DNA of 64,000 bases from Roseiarcus sp963835215. GTDB taxonomy: Bacteria; Pseudomonadota; Alphaproteobacteria; Rhizobiales; Beijerinckiaceae. Under the pieces are notes generated by a model that was not told the origin of the DNA, did no database searches, and worked only from the letters and a program-made list of their open reading frames with translations. The DNA lies in contig CAWIES010000002.1 of assembly GCA_963835215.1 (NCBI GenBank), positions 434,001 through 498,000 of the forward strand, read 5' to 3'. Positions within the stretch are counted from its first letter, which is position 1, and every line of letters begins with the position of its first letter. Positions 25,871 to 35,280 of the stretch are shown one piece after another. A program made the translations under genes and the position numbers.

Positions 25871-26317
25871 TCAGATGTAGTAGGTCAGTTCGGTGTCGAC
25901 TTCCGCTAGGTCGCGCATCGACGCCAGCGAACGATGATCGAGCACGGCAGCGATCGAGGCGCGCACTTCGAGCATCATCAGCCGCACGTGGCACTGCTTC
26001 TCGCTCGGGCAATCGTCGCAACGCCGGTAGAAGTTGCTGCTGGCGCAGCCGATCGGCGCCAGCGGGCCGTCGAGCGCGCGCACGATGTCGCCGACCATGA
26101 TGTCGAGCGGGCTCTTGGCGAGCGCGTAGCCACCGCCGCGACCCTTCTTGGAGTGGACGAGACCGGCGTTGCGCAACTCGCCGAGAATTGCGTCGAGGAA
26201 CTTCTTGGGAATGTTGTTGGCGGCGGCGATGTCAGCGACCAGGGCCGGCTGCCCCACCCGCTGGCCAGCCAGGTGGACCATCGCCTTCAGCCCGTATTTG
26301 CCCTTGTTCGTCAGCAT
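25871..26317 (-). CDS. Rrf2-family transcriptional regulator
   Basis: A 148-residue winged-helix regulator: MLTNKGKYGLKAMVHLA, PALVADIAAANNIPKKFLDAILGELRNAGLVHSKKGRGGGYALAK. A cysteine-rich segment (GCASSNFYRRCDDCPSEKQC) could carry an Fe-S cluster as in IscR/RirA/NsrR relatives, although the spacing is not that of IscR. Its target is unknown. It is transcribed toward preT but separated by about 118 bp. Confidence 0.88.
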   Translation of the reverse strand: MLTNKGKYGLKAMVHLAGQRVGQPALVADIAAANNIPKKFLDAILGELRNAGLVHSKKGRGGGYALAKSPLDIMVGDIVRALDGPLAPIGCASSNFYRRCDDCPSEKQCHVRLMMLEVRASIAAVLDHRSLASMRDLAEVDTELTYYI

Positions 26318-26441
26318 TCCCGGCTTCTCGCGCCCGTCTTAATCTTGGCGGCCAACGGCCATCGCGCCGCGTCTCACGACTCGTTCGACCGAATTTATAC
26401 GAATTCCGCTTGGCGTCTATCTAAGGCGCGAGGCTCTGTGG

Positions 26442-28141
26442 TCAAGGCGCGCGGGCGATGTCTTCGGCGAGCCCAGGCCGCAGCCCGACAAGGTCGGCGC
26501 GCACGTAAAGCTCGGCGGGGAAATCCGTATCCGTCTCCGCCGCGTAGAGCCGGTACCCGGCGCGCGCGGCGGTGATCTTCGGGTCGCTCCATGCCCATTG
26601 ATGGAAGCGCGTGTCGAGCCGGCCGACCAGCAGCGCGTCGGGGCGGGCGCGGGCGAGATCGGCGACCAGCCGGTCACGGTCGGCGTCGATATAGACCTGC
26701 ATGCGCTCGGCGAGCGCCGCGTCGCCCGGGTGTTCGTCGATCCGGCGACGCGCCGCGGCGGTGATCCACAGGCTGGGGACGCTCTGCACCCAAATACCGC
26801 CGACCCGGCGCACCATCGGATGGCCGAAAGCGAGGCTCTCGGAGATCGCGGCGACGGTCGGATGAGGGCCAAGCCCAGCAAGCGCGCGGGCGATTGCCGG
26901 CGTCTCTATGCCGTCCATCGCGAACAGGCCGCACGCGGCGCCGAGCGTGGCGAGGACGCCCATTTCGGCGATTGGCGCGTCGCCACGTCCCTCGAAGCGC
27001 CAGCAAAACGCCGCCGCCGCGCCCGCTGCGACGAAGGCGAGCGGCAGCGGCCAGCGGCCGAGCGCCAGCAAGGCCAAGCCGGTCGCGAGGCCGGCAAGCG
27101 CGCCGGCGGCGACCCGCAGCGGCGGCTGGGGCCTGAGCGCCAGCGCCAAGCCGGCGGCGAGCGCCATGAGGGCGATCGCCGGATAGGCTTGGTAGAGCCA
27201 GCCCTTGCCTTGGACGAGATAGGCGGCGAGCGCGCCGAGCGCGGCAAGCGCGGGAATGGCGACCAGCGGCTCGCCGACCTCCTCGCGCATCAGGCGCACC
27301 AGCGCGGCGCCGAGCACGAAGACGAACAGCGGGCCGGGCGCCGCGAGCAGCGCGGCGAGCGGTTCGCGGATCGGCGCATAGACCGCAAGGCCAAGCGGCA
27401 GGATGTCGGCGACGTAGGCGGGAAACGCGATTGGGACGAGCGCGACATAGGCGAGGCCGAGCGCCGCCGCGGCGTAGTACTCGACCGACTTCAACAACGC
27501 GACAATCCCGGCGCGGCGCACGAGATAGGGCAGCAGGACAATCGCGACCAGCGCGTAGGGCGGCTTGATCGCGGCCATCAGGCCAGCGGCAAGGCCCGCG
27601 AGCAAGCGCGAGCGGCAAGTCGACCGGCGCGCGCGCCGCCCGCGCCACTGAGAGAGCGAGAAACGGTAGGCCATAGAGCGCGGCGAGATGATCGCGCTCG
27701 TCAAACGACTGCCCGGGCAGCACGGCGAAGACGAGCACCGCGATCGGCGCGGCGAGCGGCCCGAGGCGCTCAAGCAGGCCGGCGCGCTTGAGGATCGCCG
27801 CCGCGAGGGCGAGACTGAACGCGATCGACAGGAAGCCAAAGGCGGCGACGGTGAATTCCGGCCGCAGCCCAAGCTCGCGCGCCAGCGCCACCGCCGGCCA
27901 ATAGAGCATCAGGGACGCAGGCGGATTGATCTCGATGACGTCGCGATAGGGCGTCGCGCCATCCAGCCATTTTTCATCGACCGTGATCAGCCAGGAGACG
28001 TCGCCGAGCAGGCCGAAACGCCACTGCAGCAGGATCGCGGCGAGCGGCGATCGCCAGCGTTGGCGCCAGCGCGGTGAGAGGCAGGCGGGCCAACGCCGGC
28101 CAGCCGGCCGGCCGCGCTGCGGCGGGCGGAGCGGCCGACAT
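26442..28141 (-). CDS. ArnT/GT39-like membrane glycosyltransferase (two apparent frameshifts)
   Basis: A polytopic protein of about 565 residues when reconstructed. After a short N-terminus it reads ILLQWRFGLLGDVSWLITVDEKWLDGATPYRDVIEINPPAS, the pattern of lipid-linked-sugar glycosyltransferases where a loop after the first helix carries acidic catalytic residues. Many hydrophobic helices follow, then a soluble C-terminal portion. Extra bases near 28045 and 27609 break the frame; correcting each joins continuous membrane segments. The start ATG at 28141 follows the GT2 stop by 5 nt, so the two form a transcription unit. The sugar substrate is unknown. Confidence 0.72.
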
Positions 28142-28146
28142 CGTAG

Positions 28147-29128
28147 CTAAGCGCGCCGCTGGCGGCGATCGTCGCGCTGCGCCGACTGCGCGGCCGCGGC
28201 GAACCCGACTTCGCGCTCGACGACATAGAGCGGGCGCCGTTTCACTTCGGAATAGATGCGTCCGACATAGACGCCGAGCACGCCGGTCACCAGCATGTTG
28301 GCGCCGCCAAGAAAGGTCACCAGCACGACGATCGAGCTCCAGCCGCGGGCGAAATCGGCGTTCATCACCCACATGGCGATGACTCCCAGGCCGTAAAGCA
28401 TGGCGAGCGAGGAGAACGCGAGGCCCGCCCAGAGCGCGAGGCGCAGCGGCGCGTCGGAGAAGGAGACGAGACCGTTGGCGGCGAGACGCAGCATCTTGGC
28501 CAGAGAATATTTGGTCTCGCCGGCGGCGCGCGGCGGGCGATGGAATTGCACCACCGCCTGGCGGAACCCGATCCAGGCGAACATGCCGCGCACGAAACGA
28601 TCGCGCTCCGGCATGGCGAGGAACGCATCGAGCGCGCGGCGGTCGACGAGGCGGAAGTCGCCGACGTTGCGCGGAATATCGACATCGCTCAGCTTACCGA
28701 GCAGCCGGTAGAACAGATCGGCGGTAAAGCGCTTGAAGCCGCTCTCGCCCTCGCGCGTCAGCCGCTCGGCGTAGACGACCTGCGCGCCCTCTTTCCATTT
28801 GGCGACCATGTCGAGCACGACTTCGGGCGGGTCCTGCAGATCGGCGTCCATGACGATCACGGCCTCGCCCGCCGCGCGGTCCATGCCGGTGGTGATGGCG
28901 ACCTGGTGGCCGAAGTTGCGCGACAGGCGCACAAAACGGTAGCGCGCGTCGGCGCGCGCCTTGGCCTCGAGGACGATCGGGCGAAGCGTCGCGCGAACCG
29001 TCGTCGACCAGGATCGCCTCCGCCGGCGCATCGAGCGCCTCCAGCAGCGCGTCGAGGCGGCGCAGCAGGATCGGCAGCACCGCTTCCTCGTTGTAGATCG
29101 GGATGACCAGCGAATAGACGGGCGTCAT
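28147..29128 (-). CDS. GT2 polyprenyl-phosphate glycosyltransferase (one apparent frameshift)
   Basis: A DPM1/GtrB-like GT2 enzyme that loads a sugar onto polyprenyl phosphate on the cytoplasmic face. Motifs: YSLVIPIYNEEAVLPILLRRL, AILVDDGSRDASP, then (after removal of one base near 28978) IVLEAKARADARYRFVRLSRNFGHQVAI, VIVMDADLQDPPEVV, and two C-terminal transmembrane helices (LRLALWAGLAFSSLAMLYGL, VVLVTFLGGANMLVTGVLGVYVG). The product would feed the adjacent ArnT-like enzyme. Confidence 0.85.
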
Positions 29129-29278
29129 GGCGGCGCAACTCGCGAGGTTTAGGGACTGCGCCTAGGGTTAGCCGCCAACGCTTAAGAAAGCGGTAACCTC
29201 GGCCCTACCGGCGCCGAGGCGCCTCTGGTAAATGAGGGTCAATTCGGCTGCGGCCGCACAATAGGGAGACGCTTCGCC

Positions 29279-30157
29279 ATGGAATGGGAGAACACCCCCC
29301 TATCGGACAATGTCGAGGACCGGCGCGACGGCGGAGGCGGGGGCGGCTTGGGCTTTTCGGGCGGGACCGGCGGCCTCGGCCTCGGCGCGATCATCATCGT
29401 CACGCTGATCGGCTATTTCACCGGCATCGACCCGCGGGTGCTGCTTGGCGGAGCGGAAGTCGTCTCGGACACGCAGACGCAGTCCGCCAGCGCGACCACT
29501 CCCGCCGCGACGGGCGCGGACGATGCAACCAAGACCTTCGTGCGCCATGTGCTGGGCGAGACCGAGGCGGTGTGGAGCGAAGTCCTGCCCGCGCAGACCG
29601 GCGTCGCCTACACGCCGGCGAAGCTGGTGCTCTATGACGGCTCGACCGATTCAGGCTGCGGCGGCGCGCAGGCGGCGACGGGGCCGTTCTATTGTCCGCT
29701 CGACAAGAAGGTCTATCTCGATCTCTCGTTCTTCCGCGACATGCAGACCCGCTACGGCGGGGGCGGCGATTTCGCCGACGCCTATGTGATCGCTCACGAG
29801 ATCGGCCATCACGTGCAGGACTTGATCGGCCTCCTCGACAAGACCGACGCGGCAAAAGAGGGCGTCAGCCAGACCCAGAAGAATGCGATCTCGGTGCGCG
29901 TCGAACTGATGGCCGATTGCCTCGCCGGCGTTTGGGCGAACCACGCCAACGAGAAATGGAAAATTCTCGATCCCGGCGACATCGACAAGGCGATGGCGAC
30001 CGCCTCGGCGATCGGCGACGACCGCCTGCAAACCGCCGCGCGCGGCTACGCCGTGCCCGACAGCTTCACCCACGGCTCGTCGGCGATGCGGGTGAAATGG
30101 CTGACGGCCGGCCTCAACAGCGGCCAGATCGATTCGTGCAACACGTTTCAGCAGTAG
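29279..30157 (+). CDS. Putative neutral zinc metallopeptidase (YpfJ family)
   Basis: A 292-residue protein of the YpfJ/putative neutral zinc metallopeptidase family. It starts with a charged MEWENTPLSDNVEDRR and glycine-rich stretch, then one transmembrane helix (LGAIIIVTLIGYFTGID). The zinc-binding motif is YVIAHEIGHHVQDLIG, with a downstream acidic segment (RVELMADCLAGVWA). The topology suggests a membrane-anchored periplasmic domain. No physiological substrate is known. Confidence 0.9.
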   Translation: MEWENTPLSDNVEDRRDGGGGGGLGFSGGTGGLGLGAIIIVTLIGYFTGIDPRVLLGGAEVVSDTQTQSASATTPAATGADDATKTFVRHVLGETEAVWSEVLPAQTGVAYTPAKLVLYDGSTDSGCGGAQAATGPFYCPLDKKVYLDLSFFRDMQTRYGGGGDFADAYVIAHEIGHHVQDLIGLLDKTDAAKEGVSQTQKNAISVRVELMADCLAGVWANHANEKWKILDPGDIDKAMATASAIGDDRLQTAARGYAVPDSFTHGSSAMRVKWLTAGLNSGQIDSCNTFQQ

Positions 30158-30174
30158 AGGGCCGTTGCCGCTTC

Positions 30175-30360
30175 TCACCACCCCAGGCCGTCATGCCCGG
30201 CCTTGAGCCGGGCATCCAAGCGCCGACCTCGCGAGCCCCTTTGACGGCGACTGCGCTTGGATGGCCGGGTCAAGCCCGGCCATGACAAACGGTCGTTGTA
30301 ACGCAGCAAACCCTCATCCGGCGCTTCGCGCCACCTTCTCCCGCTCGCCGGAGAAGAGGA
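30175..30360. repeat. Intergenic palindromic repeat cluster
   Basis: Two palindromic elements lie between the metallopeptidase and ligB. The first pairs GTCATGCCCGGCCTTGAGCC (from about 30190) with a matching GGTCAAGCCCGGCCATGAC (to about 30293). The second is a TCTCCCGCTCGCCGGAGAAG-type hairpin near 30335-30358. Such elements are common between genes in alphaproteobacteria. They may terminate the convergent transcripts. Confidence 0.6.
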
Positions 30361-30366
30361 TAGGCC

Positions 30367-31209
30367 CTACGCCACGTTCTCCAGCAGCAGCGTGCCCGCT
30401 GCGGTGTTGGAAATCGGGATGTGGTAGTTCTGGTGCAGACGCGTGACCTTGCCGGTCAGGCAGCCGCGCATGCCGAGCCAGAGAATGAACTCCAGCCCCT
30501 GCGCGCCCGCTTCGCGGATCAGCTCGTGGGTCGAGATCGACGCCAGTTCTTCTGGATGATCGACGATCTTCTCCATGCACATCAGATCGAACTTCTTGTT
30601 GATGAAGCCCGCTCGCGCGCCGTCGAGCTGATGCGACATGCCGCCGGTGCCGAGAATCACCACCTTCTCGTCGGTGGGGAATTTCGCGATGGCGCGGCCG
30701 ATCGCCTGACCCAAGCGGTAGCAGCGCATCGGGGTCGGCACCGGATGCTGCACCGTGTTGACGCAGATCGGGATGGTCTTGATCGGGCTCTTGGTCTGGT
30801 CGCCCCAGAACAATTGCACCGGCACGGCGAAGCCATGGTCGACCGCCATCTCCTGACAGGAGCAGACGTCGAAGCCGTCGGCGACGACGTCGTCGATGAT
30901 CTGCCACGACAGTTCGGGATAGCCCTTGAATTTGCCGACGACCGGCAGGCCCCAGCCCTCGTCCTGGTTCTGGTATTCGAACGCGGCGCCGATGGCGAAG
31001 GTCGGCATCTTGTCGAGGAAGAAGTTGAGGCCGTGATCGTTGTAGAACACGACCGCGACATCGGGCTTCTGTTCGGCGAGCCACTTGTGGACCGGCGGAT
31101 AGCCGTCGAAGAACGGCTTCCAATAGGGGTCCTCGAACGCCTTCTTGGCGTAGGCGGCGCCAACGGCGGGAATGTGCGACGAGGTCATACCTCCAATGAT
31201 GCGCGCCAT
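30367..31209 (-). CDS. ligB: Protocatechuate 4,5-dioxygenase beta (catalytic) subunit
   Basis: LigB-type extradiol dioxygenase subunit, 280 residues. It opens the protocatechuate ring at carbons 4-5 to give 4-carboxy-2-hydroxymuconate semialdehyde. Expected Fe(II) ligands sit in MTSSHIPAVG (histidine near residue 12) and NDHGLNFF (near 59-61). The active-site region GTGGMSHQLDGARAGFIN carries a further conserved histidine. It starts 4 nt after the ligA stop, so the subunits are co-translated. It is the last gene of the leftward catabolic operon. Confidence 0.95.
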   Translation of the reverse strand: MARIIGGMTSSHIPAVGAAYAKKAFEDPYWKPFFDGYPPVHKWLAEQKPDVAVVFYNDHGLNFFLDKMPTFAIGAAFEYQNQDEGWGLPVVGKFKGYPELSWQIIDDVVADGFDVCSCQEMAVDHGFAVPVQLFWGDQTKSPIKTIPICVNTVQHPVPTPMRCYRLGQAIGRAIAKFPTDEKVVILGTGGMSHQLDGARAGFINKKFDLMCMEKIVDHPEELASISTHELIREAGAQGLEFILWLGMRGCLTGKVTRLHQNYHIPISNTAAGTLLLENVA

Positions 31210-31213
31210 GGCG

Positions 31214-31570
31214 TCAGTCTCCCTGCTTCTTGAGCATGTCTTTGAAGGCGTCGACCGTCATGCCGGTCTGCTGCGCGCCGAGATCCTGCACGGTCAGACC
31301 GAAGATGCCAGTGAGCTTGGCGAGATAATAGATATTGCCGCCCGCCGCGATCAGTTGCGTCGCGTTGCGGGCGCGCACCGCCGCTTTCTGCGGGTCGGTG
31401 AGGCCGAACTTCGTCATGTAGGCTTCAGGATCGGCGCGAAACGCGTCGCGGGCGTCGGCCCGGTTGAACGAGTAGCACATCTTGTTGAGAGCATAACCTC
31501 TCATCGCCTCGCGGCCGTCGTAGATGATGGTCCCCGGAATGTCGTCCAGATCATGTGCGCTCATCGCCAT
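31214..31570 (-). CDS. ligA: Protocatechuate 4,5-dioxygenase alpha subunit
   Basis: The small LigA-type subunit, about 118 residues: IPGTIIYDGREAMRGYALNKMCYSFNRADARDAFRADPEAYMTKFGLTDPQKAAVRAR, typical of the alpha subunit that caps the LigB active site. Start ATG at 31570 is chosen for the strong AGGAGG upstream; an alternative ATG lies six bases later. Immediately upstream of ligB. Confidence 0.93.
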   Translation of the reverse strand: MAMSAHDLDDIPGTIIYDGREAMRGYALNKMCYSFNRADARDAFRADPEAYMTKFGLTDPQKAAVRARNATQLIAAGGNIYYLAKLTGIFGLTVQDLGAQQTGMTVDAFKDMLKKQGD

Positions 31571-31595
31571 GGCAATTCCTCCTGCCGTGTGTCTG

Positions 31596-32471
31596 TCATC
31601 GCGACCAATAGAGTCGCATCGGATTGTCGACGAGCAGTGCGCGCTGTTCGTCGAGCGAAGGGGCAATTCTCGGGATCAGATTCACGAGATCGCCGTCGTC
31701 GGGCATGTGGGTCGCCATGTTCGGGTGCGGCCAATCGGTGCCCCACAGCACGCGGTCAGGGAAAGCGCGAACCAGCATCCGCGCGAAGGGAACAAAATCG
31801 TCGTAACTTGGTGGCCCCGTGAGCGAGAGCCGCTCGGGGCCGGTGACCTTGCTCCAGATGCGCGGATTTACCCCCATCAATTCGACGAAGCGGCGGAAGT
31901 CGGGATCGTCGACCCCCTTGGCGAGATCGGGGCGGCCCATGTGATCGACGACGACGATCGTCGGCAGCGCATTGAGGAACGGGATCAGGTCGGCAAGTTC
32001 CTGCGCCTCGAAATAGACGACGATATGCCAGCCGAGTTCGGCGATGCGTTTGGCGATGGTGAGGTAGGTCTCACGCGGCGTGGCGTCGACCAGCCGCTTG
32101 ACGAAATTGAAACGGACCCCGCGCACGCCCGCCGCATCGAGCGCCTTCAGCTCGGCGTCAGTGACGCTGGCCTTGACCGTGGCGATCCCGCGCGCCCGGC
32201 CGCCTGCGGTAAGTAGCGCGTCGACCATCGCGCGATTGTCGGCGCCGTGGCAGGTCGCCTGGACGATGACGTTGCGCGAGAAACCGAGAAAGTCGCGTAA
32301 GGCGAACAGCGTCTCCTTTGGGGCGTCGCACGGCGTGTATTTGCGCTCCGGCGCGTAGGGGAAAACGTCAGCGGGGCCAAAAACGTGGCAATGCGAATCG
32401 ACCGCGCCGGGCGGCGGCGTATAGCTCGGCCGCGTCGGCTGCGACTTAAACGGCATATAATTGGCGTCCAT
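31596..32471 (-). CDS. ligI: 2-pyrone-4,6-dicarboxylate hydrolase
   Basis: A 291-residue amidohydrolase-superfamily enzyme that hydrolyses 2-pyrone-4,6-dicarboxylate (the LigC product) to 4-oxalomesaconate. Motifs: VDSHCHVFGPADVFPYAPERKY, IVQATCHGADN, VVDHMGRPDLAKG, and LWGTDWPHPN near the C-terminus with the catalytic aspartate. LigI is the cation-independent member of the superfamily. It lies 26 nt upstream of ligA. Confidence 0.93.
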   Translation of the reverse strand: MDANYMPFKSQPTRPSYTPPPGAVDSHCHVFGPADVFPYAPERKYTPCDAPKETLFALRDFLGFSRNVIVQATCHGADNRAMVDALLTAGGRARGIATVKASVTDAELKALDAAGVRGVRFNFVKRLVDATPRETYLTIAKRIAELGWHIVVYFEAQELADLIPFLNALPTIVVVDHMGRPDLAKGVDDPDFRRFVELMGVNPRIWSKVTGPERLSLTGPPSYDDFVPFARMLVRAFPDRVLWGTDWPHPNMATHMPDDGDLVNLIPRIAPSLDEQRALLVDNPMRLYWSR

Positions 32472-32482
32472 TTCCTCTTTCC

Positions 32483-33553
32483 TCAGCGGCCGAACACGAC
32501 GCCGTCGAACAATTTGCGCGCGGTCCGCAGCAGCGCGGCCGATGTCACCGCGCCCTGGTCGTCGAGATCGACGACCACCGTCATCTCGCCCGTTGGATGC
32601 TCGACCGCCAGCGACTTGCGCCTGCCTTCGGGCAATACGGCGAGCGCGGCGGCAGGCGAGCCCGGAAGCAAGCAGGCCGTCGCGACCGAAACGGCGCCGA
32701 ACACGCCGATCGAGGCGTGGCAGCGATGGGGAATAAAGGTGCGGGTCATGATCGCCCCGCCTGCCTTGGGCGGGGCGACGAACGACAGTTTCGGCACCGA
32801 CTTGTCGGCAACGTCGCCAAGGTTCATCAGCGGTCCGGCCTTTAGGCGGATCGCCTCTAACTTCGCCCTGAGCGGGGCGTTTGCTTCCAGCTCTTCGCGC
32901 GTCTCATAACCCGTGACGCCGAGATCGGCGGCGCGCATCACCACGACCGGCATCCCATTGTCGATCAGCGTCGCCTCGACGCCGTCGATCACGTCAACCG
33001 CGTGGCCGGTTGGCAGCAGCGCGCCGCAGCTCGAGCCGGCGGTGTCGCGGAATTCGGTCGGGATCGGCGCGGCGGTTCCCGGCACGCCGTCGATGTGCGC
33101 CTCGCCGGCATAGGTCGGCTTGCCATTGGCGGTTCTGACCTTCGCCACCGCGATCTGGCCCGTGTTGACCATGTAGATCGTCACCGCCGTCTCGTCGCCG
33201 GTCGCCGCGATCAACCCGCGCTCGATGGCGAAGGGGCCGACGCCAGCGAGAATGTTGCCGCAGTTCTGCGCGTCGGTGACGATCGGTTTGTCGACGAACA
33301 CCTGCAGGAAGAGATAGTCGACATCGACGCCCGGCCGGGTCGAACGCGAGACGACTGCAACCTTGGAGGTCAGCGGGTCGGCGCCGCCCATGCCGTCGAT
33401 CTGCAGCTTGTCGGGCGAGCCCATCACGTCGAGCAGGAACGCGTCGCGGGTCGCGACGTCCTGCGGCAACTCGTCGGCAAGGAAATAGCCGCCCTTCGAC
33501 GTGCCGCCGCGCATCCACATGCAGCGGGCCGAGATCGGCGCGCGCTCAGACAT
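32483..33553 (-). CDS. ligU: 4-oxalomesaconate tautomerase
   Basis: A 356-residue PrpF-family protein (LigU/GalD): RCMWMRGGTSKGGYFLADELP, MGSPDKLQIDGMGGADPLTSKVAVV, and VDYLFLQVFVDKPIVTDAQNCGNILAGVGPFAIE. In this pathway it isomerises the keto/enol and double-bond forms of 4-oxalomesaconate before hydration. Its start overlaps the ligK stop by 8 nt and its end is 11 nt from ligI, so the genes are one operon. Confidence 0.92.
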   Translation of the reverse strand: MSERAPISARCMWMRGGTSKGGYFLADELPQDVATRDAFLLDVMGSPDKLQIDGMGGADPLTSKVAVVSRSTRPGVDVDYLFLQVFVDKPIVTDAQNCGNILAGVGPFAIERGLIAATGDETAVTIYMVNTGQIAVAKVRTANGKPTYAGEAHIDGVPGTAAPIPTEFRDTAGSSCGALLPTGHAVDVIDGVEATLIDNGMPVVVMRAADLGVTGYETREELEANAPLRAKLEAIRLKAGPLMNLGDVADKSVPKLSFVAPPKAGGAIMTRTFIPHRCHASIGVFGAVSVATACLLPGSPAAALAVLPEGRRKSLAVEHPTGEMTVVVDLDDQGAVTSAALLRTARKLFDGVVFGR

Positions 33554-34217
33554 ATTTCAGTCCCCGCTCGGCGAGGCGCTCGCGCATCTTGTAGAGATCG
33601 AGGCCGAGTTCGCCCGCTTGCAGGCGCTTGCGCTTATCCTCTTCGTTGGCGAGGCGCGCGCGCGCCTTCTTCAGCACGTCGGCGGCGTCGGCGCGCTTGA
33701 CCACGCAGACGCCGTCGTCATCGGCGACGATGACGTCGCCAGCCTCGACATAGGCGCCGGCGCAGACGATCGGCGTATTCACCGAGCCCAGCGTCTCCTT
33801 GACCGTGCCTTGCGCCGACACGCATTTCGACCAGACGGGGAAACCCATTTCGGTCAACTCGCGCACGTCGCGCACGCCCGCGTCGATGACGAGGCCGATC
33901 GCGCCATGCGCGCGAGACGAGCAGGCGAGCAGGTCGCCAAAATAGCCGGCGTCCGAGGGCGAGGTCGGCGCGACGACCATGATGTCGCCGGCCTTCAACT
34001 GCTCGACCGCGACGTGGATCATCCAGTTGTCGCAGGGCGGAAGCGAGACCGTGACCGCCGAGCCGGCGACGCGCGCGCCCAGATAAATCGGCCGCATATA
34101 GGGCGCCAGCAGGCCGATGCGCCCCTGCGCCTCGTGGACGGTGGCGACGCCGCATTCGGCGAGGCCGGCGATCACATCGGGCGCGGCGTGTTGGATGTTT
34201 TGGACGACGACGTTCAT
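33546..34217 (-). CDS. ligK: 4-carboxy-4-hydroxy-2-oxoadipate / HMG aldolase
   Basis: An RraA-fold class II aldolase that splits 4-carboxy-4-hydroxy-2-oxoadipate to pyruvate and oxaloacetate, the last step of the pathway. Sequence: NVVVQNIQHAAPDVIAGLAECGVATVHEAQGRIGLL, GDIMVVAPTSPSDAGYFGDLLACSSRAHGAIGLVIDAGVRDV, with the metal/substrate G-D-L-L and R-D residues. The ATG at 34217 (MNVVVQN) matches the family start; ATG at 34226 and a codon at 34247 are alternatives. Confidence 0.92.
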   Translation of the reverse strand: MNVVVQNIQHAAPDVIAGLAECGVATVHEAQGRIGLLAPYMRPIYLGARVAGSAVTVSLPPCDNWMIHVAVEQLKAGDIMVVAPTSPSDAGYFGDLLACSSRAHGAIGLVIDAGVRDVRELTEMGFPVWSKCVSAQGTVKETLGSVNTPIVCAGAYVEAGDVIVADDDGVCVVKRADAADVLKKARARLANEEDKRKRLQAGELGLDLYKMRERLAERGLKYV

Positions 34218-34249
34218 TGGGACCATCTTGCTGTTGGGCCTGCTCAACC

Positions 34250-34376
34250 CTCATCCTGAGGCGCCCTCGCGCTAGCGAGGGCCTCGAAGGATGCTCCAGG
34301 GATCGCGTTGACGCGCCTTCTGGAGCGTCCTTCGACGCGCCGGCTTCGCCGGCGGCTCAGGACGAGGGAAAAAGGG
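34250..34376. repeat. Intergenic palindromic repeat within the lig operon
   Basis: The ~190-bp gap between galB-like and ligK contains two hairpins: CCCTCGCGCTAGCGAGGG (about 34263-34280) and GCCGGCTTCGCCGGC (about 34340-34355). They are flanked by CCTCATCCTGAGG at one end and CTCAGGACGAGG at the other, plus inverted GAAGGATGCTCCAG / CTGGAGCGTCCTTC arms. It resembles dispersed alphaproteobacterial palindromic repeats and may modulate readthrough or mRNA stability. Confidence 0.6.
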
Positions 34377-34405
34377 GACGCAATTCCAAGTAAATTCTGC
34401 CTGTT

Positions 34406-35137
34406 TTAGAGTTCGTCCACGGTGCGCGGGAACATCGACTGGAAGCCCTCGGCGTATTTGGCGTTGCGCCCGCCCGACTGGCCGCCCGAATTGCGCTTGA
34501 AGTGATTGGCGCGGTTCTCAGCGAGGTTGGTGTAAAACGTCCAGAGATGCTCCTGGCCGACCATGCACTGGATGGCGGCGCGCTTCTTGTCCCAGACCTC
34601 GGTGATGTCGAGGAACACGTCGGGCTTCCAGTTCATCTGCTCGGTCTGGTGCGGCTCGAACAGATAGAGCTGCGGCGCGCCGAGCACTTTCTCGTGCGGA
34701 TTGTGGCCCCAGGCCTGCGCGATCATGCGGCATTCGAGCGCGACTTTGGTCGCGAACATGTGATCGGTGTTGTAGGGGTCCCACAGCGAGTGGCTCATCA
34801 TGAAGGTCGGCATGACTTTGCGGATGACGTCGACCAGCCGGAACTTGGCGTCCTTGTCCATTTCGAGCGGATAGTCGCCGAGGTCGAAGAACTGGATGTC
34901 GTGAACGTCGAGCGCCTTGGCGGCGTTCTCAGCTTCGATGCGCCGCGCGGTCTTGACCTTCTCCAGCGTGACGCCCGGCTCTTTCCAGATTTTGGCGCTC
35001 TCGCCGCGCTCGCCGTACGAGAGGCAGACCACCGTCACGTCGTAGCCCTTGGCTTGATGCAACGCGATCGCGCCGCCGGCGCGCCAGACGAAATCGGCGG
35101 CATGGGCGCTGATGACCAGCGCGGTCTTGTCGCTCAT
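34406..35137 (-). CDS. galB: 4-oxalomesaconate hydratase, GalB-like (PIG-L fold)
   Basis: A 243-residue zinc-dependent protein of the PIG-L/LmbE fold: ALVISAHAADFVWRAGGAIALHQAKGYDVTVVCLSYGERGES, MMSHSLWDPYNTDHMFATKVALECR. The A-H-A-A-D and H-x3-H-type residues are the zinc site. In this context it matches GalB, the 4-oxalomesaconate hydratase of gallate degradation in Pseudomonas, rather than the amidohydrolase-type LigJ. Start ATG at 35137. It heads the leftward operon and is divergent from the LysR gene. Confidence 0.85.
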   Translation of the reverse strand: MSDKTALVISAHAADFVWRAGGAIALHQAKGYDVTVVCLSYGERGESAKIWKEPGVTLEKVKTARRIEAENAAKALDVHDIQFFDLGDYPLEMDKDAKFRLVDVIRKVMPTFMMSHSLWDPYNTDHMFATKVALECRMIAQAWGHNPHEKVLGAPQLYLFEPHQTEQMNWKPDVFLDITEVWDKKRAAIQCMVGQEHLWTFYTNLAENRANHFKRNSGGQSGGRNAKYAEGFQSMFPRTVDEL

Positions 35138-35230
35138 CGCGCGTTTCCTCCCGGCGCCGCGGCGCATGTCGCAGTCTTGTCGCGGATCATTCGCCCGGCG
35201 AGGGGACGAGGCCAGTTCGATCTCGTCCAA

Positions 35231-35255
35231 CCTCATAAGTTTTTGCTATAAGAGG
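35231..35255. promoter_or_regulatory. Putative LysR-regulator operator between galB-like and lysR genes
   Basis: CCTCATAA at 35231-35238 mirrors TATAAGAGG at 35247-35255. This is a dyad with a T-N11-A LysR-type core, located 26 nt upstream of the LysR ATG and about 95 nt upstream of the divergent galB-like gene. The position suits autoregulation and control of the catabolic operon. Confidence 0.5.
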
Positions 35256-35280
35256 CGCCAAAGAGGACAATTTCGCCCCG

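Noticed and set aside
26598..27791. Long plus-strand open frame (397 codons) opposite the ArnT-like gene.
   Set aside because: Arginine/glutamate/glycine-rich translation with no motif; the minus-strand membrane glycosyltransferase explains the region.
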